From NCBI RefSeq assembly GCF_900323885.1, contig NZ_OOHJ01000018.1:1537001-1601000 (forward strand): a stretch of 64,000 nucleotides of DNA. Reading direction: 5' to 3'. A program made the translations under genes and the position numbers. Source of the stretch: [Actinomadura] parvosata subsp. kistnae (GTDB lineage: Bacteria > Actinomycetota > Actinomycetes > Streptosporangiales > Streptosporangiaceae). The notes under the pieces are model-generated. The model was not told the origin of the DNA. It was given only the letters and a program-made list of their open reading frames with translations, and did no database searches. Of this stretch, positions 59,117-64,000 are shown piece by piece; positions within the stretch are counted from its first letter, which is position 1; each line of letters opens with the position of its first letter.

Positions 59117-61351
59117 TCACCGCTCTGAGGGATGTCCGACCGTCTCAGGGAGAAGTCCACCGGACGGCACAGCGGCGAGGTGATCGTGCAGGTCAGCATG
59201 ACGAAACTGGTAGATCGGCCCGACAGCCCGGAGCAGCCCAAGCCGATGAGCATCATCCAGGAAGCTCATGATGCGCCAAGGCAGCTCCCCTCTCAGGGCC
59301 AGATAGCAACTCGCGATAACACCGACGAGCCACGCATGGTGTCTTCCCATAAGGAGCCCGAACACGAGCCCTGCGGAAACGCCAAACACCAGACCGGTCG
59401 CTACACCGATGGTCAATCCTGAGGCGAGGCCACTGCTGAGCCCAACCATGTAGCAACAAGCCAATCCGAAGGGAATCCCGAACGGGACTCCCCGCATCAA
59501 AGTCAGGGTCCTGTCGGACTTCCAGCTAGAGATGGCAGTGCTGACGGACGTCAACGTCGGCTTCTCGGCCCACACCACGACCCCCACTGCGACCTCGACT
59601 GTCAGCGCGAACGTAGGCCCAGCCACAAGTCCTGTAGCGACGCCGACCTCGAACCCTGTCGTGACGAAGGCCGTGAGTCCCAATGCGAGCGCGGCGGGAA
59701 GCATGACCTTGAGCCGCGTCACGGAGCTTGCCACTTTGCAACGCCGGACGCTCTGAGCAAGAAGGCGCATCCGGCCGCGGAGACGAAGATTCGCGTGGCC
59801 GGGCTCCTCATCCGCCCAACACGTGTGCCCGATGCCGACGGCGAGCCCGAACACGAGTCCGAACGTCAGCGCCGCGACCAGCCCATGCACGAGTCCGTAC
59901 GCGATGCCCAACGCCAGCCCAGCCCCGACTCCACCCAATGTGGCCGCCACGACCCCACCCACCAGGCCAGTGATGTGTCGAATCTGGGGAACACTGGCGG
60001 CGATGCGCCACCATGCGATATCGCACGTGATGGCCGGCGGGAAGGCCTGCGCGAGGTAGGTGAGATGACGACGGGTAGCATCCGGGTCGCGCCTGCGGCG
60101 AGGTCGAAAATGACCGCTGCGATCAGTGCTGGGCGTACGTGTCCTGATCAGTGCGGGAATGAGCTGATCGAGCAAGTGAGCGCGAAGGCTGGCTCGGTCA
60201 ATGCCGAGGGGGCCGGTCAGCTCAGCAGGATCGGCGCCGGAGTCCGCATAGACAGTACGGATCAGCCAGAGGCCCAGCGGTGTTGCGGCCGTTTCGGCCA
60301 ACGCGGCACTTGATCGATTCTCCAGTGCCGCGAGCACCTTGCACCAACTCTCCGAAGGGAGCCTGGGAAGGCAGGCACGCAGATATGCAGCTGCGTCCTG
60401 TGGACTGAGACGGGTCGGAACGATGACGGCGGCGCCATTCAACGGCCGACCAGCGCCGGCTATCGCCTTGGTGAACTCAGCTGTACGGCTAGTCATGATG
60501 AGCTGGTCGCCACTGCCGAGCGACGCGTTCAATGCCTTGATCACCTTAGGACGGGCGTGCTGGGCAATCTCATCCAAGCCATCCAGCACGGGCAAGATGT
60601 AACCTCCGGCCACCAGTGCACCTACGGCGCCGGAGCCGAGTTCCGGGGCGCTCAGGGCGGGATAGTCCTTAGCAAGCCTGTCGACCAACCATTCCTGCAG
60701 CCGAGGATGAACATTGAGGTCCCAGCCGGAGAGAGGCAGGAGAACCGGGATCGGAAGGACTTTGCCTTGCCGAGTCGCCAGTTGATCTTGTGTCCGGGTG
60801 GCCAGTAGCTGCAGCAACAGTTGCACGGCCAAGGTGGTCTTGCCCATGCCAGGCTCTCCAGTGATGACCAACCGGCAACGAGAAAGGCCGCGAAACTGAC
60901 CGGCGATAGCGACGATGTCGTCACTGCGTCCGTCGAAGGTGAGGTTCGTCTGGGTGGCGACCAGTCGCCCCTGGCTCATCACCGCCTCGTTCCCCGTGAG
61001 TTTCCAGCACACCGGGATCGGTTGCGGATCATCCAGAGAGCGATGCCGGGCCTCGGCCTCCCATTGCTTGCGGATCAGACCAACCAAGACTTCAGCGGCC
61101 TTCGATGCTTGAGCCGGCCCCAGGGCTGACGCAAGTTGCCGCGGCAATCTGGACCAGGTGAAGACTGCAGTTGCGGCGACGGTTGCGGCGATCAGCACAG
61201 CAGCCAGATCAGCGACATTGATGGTCTCATCAGGGTCGAAGGCTCGCACGACTGCTACGACGAGCATCATCAGGGAAGCCAGCGCCAAGGCGCCTACCAA
61301 CGCCCGCCACGAGTTACGGCGTTCTGCCATGAGACATATGGTGGGGCGCAT
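59117..61351 (-). CDS. NACHT-domain NTPase with multi-pass membrane C-terminus
   Basis: 744 residues. Two N-terminal helices (about 17-36 and 48-66), a NACHT NTPase domain (Walker A GEPGMGKTT at 165-173, Walker B YILPVLDGLDE at 251-261, sensor LIMTSRT at 284-290), a winged region, then eight or so Gly-rich membrane helices (about 435-690) and an end FLDDAHRLGLL...YQFRHADLHDHLA typical of actinomycete NACHT proteins. Such STAND-class NTPases in bacteria are often anti-phage sensors, but this subclass is not proven. Start ATG 61351, or ATG 61330; neither has a good site. Accessory location beside tRNA-Arg. Confidence 0.85.
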   Translation of the reverse strand: MRPTICLMAERRNSWRALVGALALASLMMLVVAVVRAFDPDETINVADLAAVLIAATVAATAVFTWSRLPRQLASALGPAQASKAAEVLVGLIRKQWEAEARHRSLDDPQPIPVCWKLTGNEAVMSQGRLVATQTNLTFDGRSDDIVAIAGQFRGLSRCRLVITGEPGMGKTTLAVQLLLQLLATRTQDQLATRQGKVLPIPVLLPLSGWDLNVHPRLQEWLVDRLAKDYPALSAPELGSGAVGALVAGGYILPVLDGLDEIAQHARPKVIKALNASLGSGDQLIMTSRTAEFTKAIAGAGRPLNGAAVIVPTRLSPQDAAAYLRACLPRLPSESWCKVLAALENRSSAALAETAATPLGLWLIRTVYADSGADPAELTGPLGIDRASLRAHLLDQLIPALIRTRTPSTDRSGHFRPRRRRDPDATRRHLTYLAQAFPPAITCDIAWWRIAASVPQIRHITGLVGGVVAATLGGVGAGLALGIAYGLVHGLVAALTFGLVFGLAVGIGHTCWADEEPGHANLRLRGRMRLLAQSVRRCKVASSVTRLKVMLPAALALGLTAFVTTGFEVGVATGLVAGPTFALTVEVAVGVVVWAEKPTLTSVSTAISSWKSDRTLTLMRGVPFGIPFGLACCYMVGLSSGLASGLTIGVATGLVFGVSAGLVFGLLMGRHHAWLVGVIASCYLALRGELPWRIMSFLDDAHRLGLLRAVGPIYQFRHADLHDHLAAVPSGGLLPETVGHPSER

Positions 61352-61379
61352 GGATCGACGCAGAGCACTTTTTCACATA

Positions 61380-61402
61380 TTGGTGTCACACAAGGACACC
61401 AA
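61380..61402. promoter_or_regulatory. 8-bp inverted repeat upstream of the NACHT gene
   Basis: TTGGTGTC and GACACCAA, exact complements with a 7-bp spacer, 29 bp before the NACHT start in the spacer shared with the divergent lipoprotein gene. Likely an operator. Confidence 0.5.
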
Positions 61403-61577
61403 GCAACTCGCCCGGCGCACGTGATCATTGACTACAGCCAAGCGGCCTGACCTGGGTGATCCGGCATGTCGCTCCAAGCAAAAGTAGTCAAGCAGTAAGA
61501 GACGCGCCTCATCGCAACTCGCTATACCTGTGTCCAATCGCATGTACGAGCGAAGGCCACTCGGATAAGGTCCGATC

Positions 61578-62072
61578 GTGCGCCTTGGTGCGTCTTTGAG
61601 GGTAGTTGCCGCGACACTTGCCTGTTGTGCGGTCCTGTCGGGCTGTTCGGGCGAGCCCGAACCACCGCCACTGGCGGATGCGGTCAAGAGACTCGTGAGC
61701 GACGGGGATGCAGTGGTGTCCTGGGTGGAGACCGGCGTAACAGGGCTGACGAAGGAACGGGCTGACAGCCCGGACCGGAACTCGACTTGTGGACCCGATA
61801 AGCAGCGCCGTTCCTACATCGCAAAGGGCACCTTCGCGAATCCAGCCAAGGAGAGCCCGATCAGTCTTGTTGGGATACTAAAAGGCGAGCTCCTCAGCAG
61901 GGGCTATCACGACGAGATTGTCGACAATCTCGACCTCCGGGAAGATAACACGAGCGTTGCTGTATTGGTCAATCCGGAAGCCCGCTTGACCTTCATACTC
62001 TTCGCCCGGATGGACTCCACACCCAACGTCGTGATCGTCGGCAAGACCGAATGCTATCCCCGCAACGGCTGA
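61578..62072 (+). CDS. lipoprotein of unknown function
   Basis: 164 residues. Signal with lipobox LSGCSG (Cys at about 22), so anchored outside the membrane. The rest (VSDGDAVVSWVE, KGTFANPAKESPISLVGIL, NTSVAVLVNPEARLTFILFA) has alternating strands and one Cys near the C-terminus (TECYPRNG) that may pair with Cys near 71. Not recognised. GTG start. Divergent from NACHT and convergent with the WXG-like gene. Confidence 0.68.
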   Translation: MRLGASLRVVAATLACCAVLSGCSGEPEPPPLADAVKRLVSDGDAVVSWVETGVTGLTKERADSPDRNSTCGPDKQRRSYIAKGTFANPAKESPISLVGILKGELLSRGYHDEIVDNLDLREDNTSVAVLVNPEARLTFILFARMDSTPNVVIVGKTECYPRNG

Positions 62073-62080
62073 CCCCCCGC

Positions 62081-62374
62081 TCACGTTAGGTCGGGCGCCT
62101 GCGCAGCCTCCTTTCGAAGCTGCTCAGCTCGGCGGCGAAGGGCATCAGCAGTGGCCAGGCACGAGCTTTCAAGATCGCCCATCTCCCGCCTGAGACGAAC
62201 GGCATCCGCAAGATACCGATCAGCAGCCGCTCCTCTCCAAACAGGATCGCTGTCGCTTGGCCGCGATGGCACCCCTTCGAAGGTCCCTGCGAGGCGGGTG
62301 GCATAGCCGGCGAACTTGGAAGCGAGCGACTCCTTTTCAGCCGCCTCTCGAAGTAGCTGAACTCTAGAAGGCAT
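62081..62374 (-). CDS. WXG100-like helical protein
   Basis: 97 residues, almost all helical: MPSRVQLLREAAEKESLASK, then DPVWRGAAADRYLAD with a WRG turn near residue 46, then a long helix to the end. This is the two-helix hairpin with a W-x-G turn of type VII (ESX) substrates and related proteins. ATG 62374 is 2 bp after the previous stop; TTG 62380 would overlap it. Linked to the large helical gene upstream on this strand. Confidence 0.65.
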   Translation of the reverse strand: MPSRVQLLREAAEKESLASKFAGYATRLAGTFEGVPSRPSDSDPVWRGAAADRYLADAVRLRREMGDLESSCLATADALRRRAEQLRKEAAQAPDLT

Positions 62375-62376
62375 GG

Positions 62377-64000
62377 TCAACCGCCTCTTACCTTGAGAGC
62401 ATTGGTAAGAGCACCAAGCATTCGGCCCATTGCCGCATCTCTCAATGTGGCCTGCTCGTCCGACGTCAGCCCACCGTGCCCGGCTTCCTTGAGTGATTTG
62501 ATCATCACGTCTACCTGCATGTTCACGAGTCTGTTGGCAACCGTCCCGGCGTCATCCGGCGTCTTCCCATCCATGTAATCGGTGATCATCTTCTTCAATC
62601 TGTCTTTGATCTCGTCGAGCATCTTCGCCTTGCCGGTTCCCGGTATCTTGCCGACGTCGGGCACGAACTCATCGGCGAAGTCCACCGGCATCAAGATGCT
62701 GTCGGCGAGCCATTCCGCGTATTCATCGTCGCTCCACTCGGCGTAAGTCGATCCGGACAACAGCAGGCTCGACAGCGCTCCCGCCCGTGCGGAGTAGTTG
62801 TAGAACGCCGCCGCGCCATAGTTGCCCTGGTCGGAGGGGTGAAAGCGGCCCATGTCCATGTCCTGGACGTACTCCTTCGCCAGGTTCATCAAAGTCTTGG
62901 CCGTGGCGGGATCCTGCATCAACGCGCCGAAGAATCGGGCGCTCACGGCTGGGTCGAGCGTGTTCCATGGGGCTCGGGGAGCAAGATAGGGCGGCGGTAG
63001 TGGTGGGTTCTCCACTCCGTCCGCTACCGCCTGCTTGTACGCCTCCTGAGCTCTCTTGTCAGCTTGGCCCCTTGCGAGGTTGTCGAAGATCGGACGGATG
63101 TTCTTGGCCAGCACACGGCTGACCGGCGAATTGGGGAAGGTGCCGAGACTCCCGCCGATCCAGAGGGAGTGCTCGGACCCAATGCTGTTGATGACGTTGA
63201 TCCAGGCGCGCTCTCGCACCTCGTCCACCCCGGACTTCGGCTTCAATGCCCCGTCCAACGCCTCTGCCAGCGCTTCTTCATAAGCGGGGACGCCGCTCGA
63301 CCTGATGGTGTAGGCGTCGAGCATGGTCCCAGCCTCTTTCGGGTGCTCGGCCAAGAACCGCTGGAACGCCTCGGGGTTCGCCGCGAATGCCTTGGCCAGG
63401 TTGTACAGGTTCCAGTTGGCATCCGTGGGGAACGCGTCGGAGTTCGGCGGGCGGTTCAGAAGATTGATAGCCGCCTTGGTGAGGAACGTGCTGGACTGCG
63501 GAGCCAACTTGACGAGAGTGGTCAGGATGTCCGAAGGAGCGGTCTCGACCATCTTCTGCCATTCGGTTCCGAGCCGCCCAGAGCTCTCTGCGCTGGCGAA
63601 GGCCTTGGCGAGCAGGCCCGGTAAACCGTCGCCGGCTCGCTTGGCCGACTCCGGCGTCAGGCCTCGGCGATTCCCTGCGGCTCGGTTGTTCATCCAGTCG
63701 CGGAACAGCTTCTGGAAGGCCGTGGGGCCAAGTGCCGCGAGCAGTGCCGCAGCATAGGCGGGATCATCGACACGTCCTTTGAGCGCCGCCGCGGCCTTCT
63801 CCACCTCAGCCCAGCTTTGCCCGGAGAGGTGCTCATCGTGGCGCTTGAGAGCCTCAGTGATCGCTGCCGCGTCCTTCTTGGCAGCCTGTGCTGCCTCGGT
63901 CTGGTTGCTGAAGGGCATGGTGGCGGTCAGCATGCCCTTCTGCTGGGTCGGCACCATCCGCTTGAGGGTGTCGACGCGCCATTTCAGGTCCTGCTGCGAC
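62377..64000 (-). CDS. large helical protein, N-terminus outside the window
   Basis: At least 541 residues visible. The frame does not start at 63957 but continues to the edge, reading SQQDLKWRVDTLKRMVPTQQ. The protein is rich in amphipathic helices, with LFRDWMNNRAAGNRRGL, NLYNLAKAFAANPEAFQRFL, AAFYNYSARAGALSSLLLSG and a C-terminal helix DVMIKSLKEAGHGGL. No signal peptide seen. Large helical partners of WXG100-like proteins of this kind are common in Streptosporangiaceae and may be type VII effectors or adapters; the family is not known to me. Confidence 0.7.
   Translation of the reverse strand, partial: SQQDLKWRVDTLKRMVPTQQKGMLTATMPFSNQTEAAQAAKKDAAAITEALKRHDEHLSGQSWAEVEKAAAALKGRVDDPAYAAALLAALGPTAFQKLFRDWMNNRAAGNRRGLTPESAKRAGDGLPGLLAKAFASAESSGRLGTEWQKMVETAPSDILTTLVKLAPQSSTFLTKAAINLLNRPPNSDAFPTDANWNLYNLAKAFAANPEAFQRFLAEHPKEAGTMLDAYTIRSSGVPAYEEALAEALDGALKPKSGVDEVRERAWINVINSIGSEHSLWIGGSLGTFPNSPVSRVLAKNIRPIFDNLARGQADKRAQEAYKQAVADGVENPPLPPPYLAPRAPWNTLDPAVSARFFGALMQDPATAKTLMNLAKEYVQDMDMGRFHPSDQGNYGAAAFYNYSARAGALSSLLLSGSTYAEWSDDEYAEWLADSILMPVDFADEFVPDVGKIPGTGKAKMLDEIKDRLKKMITDYMDGKTPDDAGTVANRLVNMQVDVMIKSLKEAGHGGLTSDEQATLRDAAMGRMLGALTNALKVRGG

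Overview
The window is high-GC DNA from a filamentous actinomycete. The gene set points to Streptosporangiaceae, most likely Nonomuraea or a close relative: mycothiol-dependent DinB-type enzyme, SepX/GlpR divisome protein, a SigE-type ECF factor, WXG100-like proteins, many GTG/TTG starts and many 4-bp ATGA/GTGA gene overlaps. The genus is an inference from gene style, not from a database match.

Layout. 1-25.9 kb is an accessory region: drug-efflux MFS genes beside one-component regulators, small redox enzymes (FMN reductase, SDR, RidA-like), an Lrp regulator with a perfect 15-bp dyad facing a DUF2000 gene, proline iminopeptidase, secreted proteins (one proline-rich and repetitive), a P450, a family 11 polysaccharide lyase with LacI-type sites, a cobalamin-binding protein coupled to a PP2C (SpoIIE) phosphatase, and an ECF sigma factor with a membrane partner. 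26.0-29.4 kb is a RiPP locus: a 53-codon precursor with a microviridin-like core, a stem-loop, an ATP-grasp ligase and a peptide-maturation protein, with an MFS gene upstream. 29.4-41.8 kb holds an ABC efflux pair under TetR, BenE, a carboxymuconolactone decarboxylase/hydrolase fusion with a quinone oxidoreductase behind a LysR box, and a TetR/DHFR-like pair. 42.9-43.9 kb is a scar next to tRNA-Ala(CGC), with integrase and TetR remnants between two near-identical hairpins.

43.9-58.0 kb is conserved housekeeping: sepX/glpR, a GNAT, mog, moaC, moeA and galU on the minus strand; 5-formyltetrahydrofolate cyclo-ligase, a cation/proton antiporter and an FmdB/Ruc-type chaperone behind a CIRCE operator; then MTA phosphorylase, SAF protein, MscL and a VanY peptidase. 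A methyltransferase, a minisatellite and a DHA2 exporter sit inside this block. 58.8 kb to the right edge is accessory again: tRNA-Arg(CCT), a membrane NACHT NTPase (candidate defence gene), a lipoprotein and a WXG100-like protein with a large helical protein that runs off the window.

Two cross-cutting observations. Four genes carry a single frameshift and every one falls in a run of 4-6 C/G, so sequencing error and true decay must be separated before calling them pseudogenes. At least five unrelated GC-rich minisatellites occur; those inside genes have units divisible by three.
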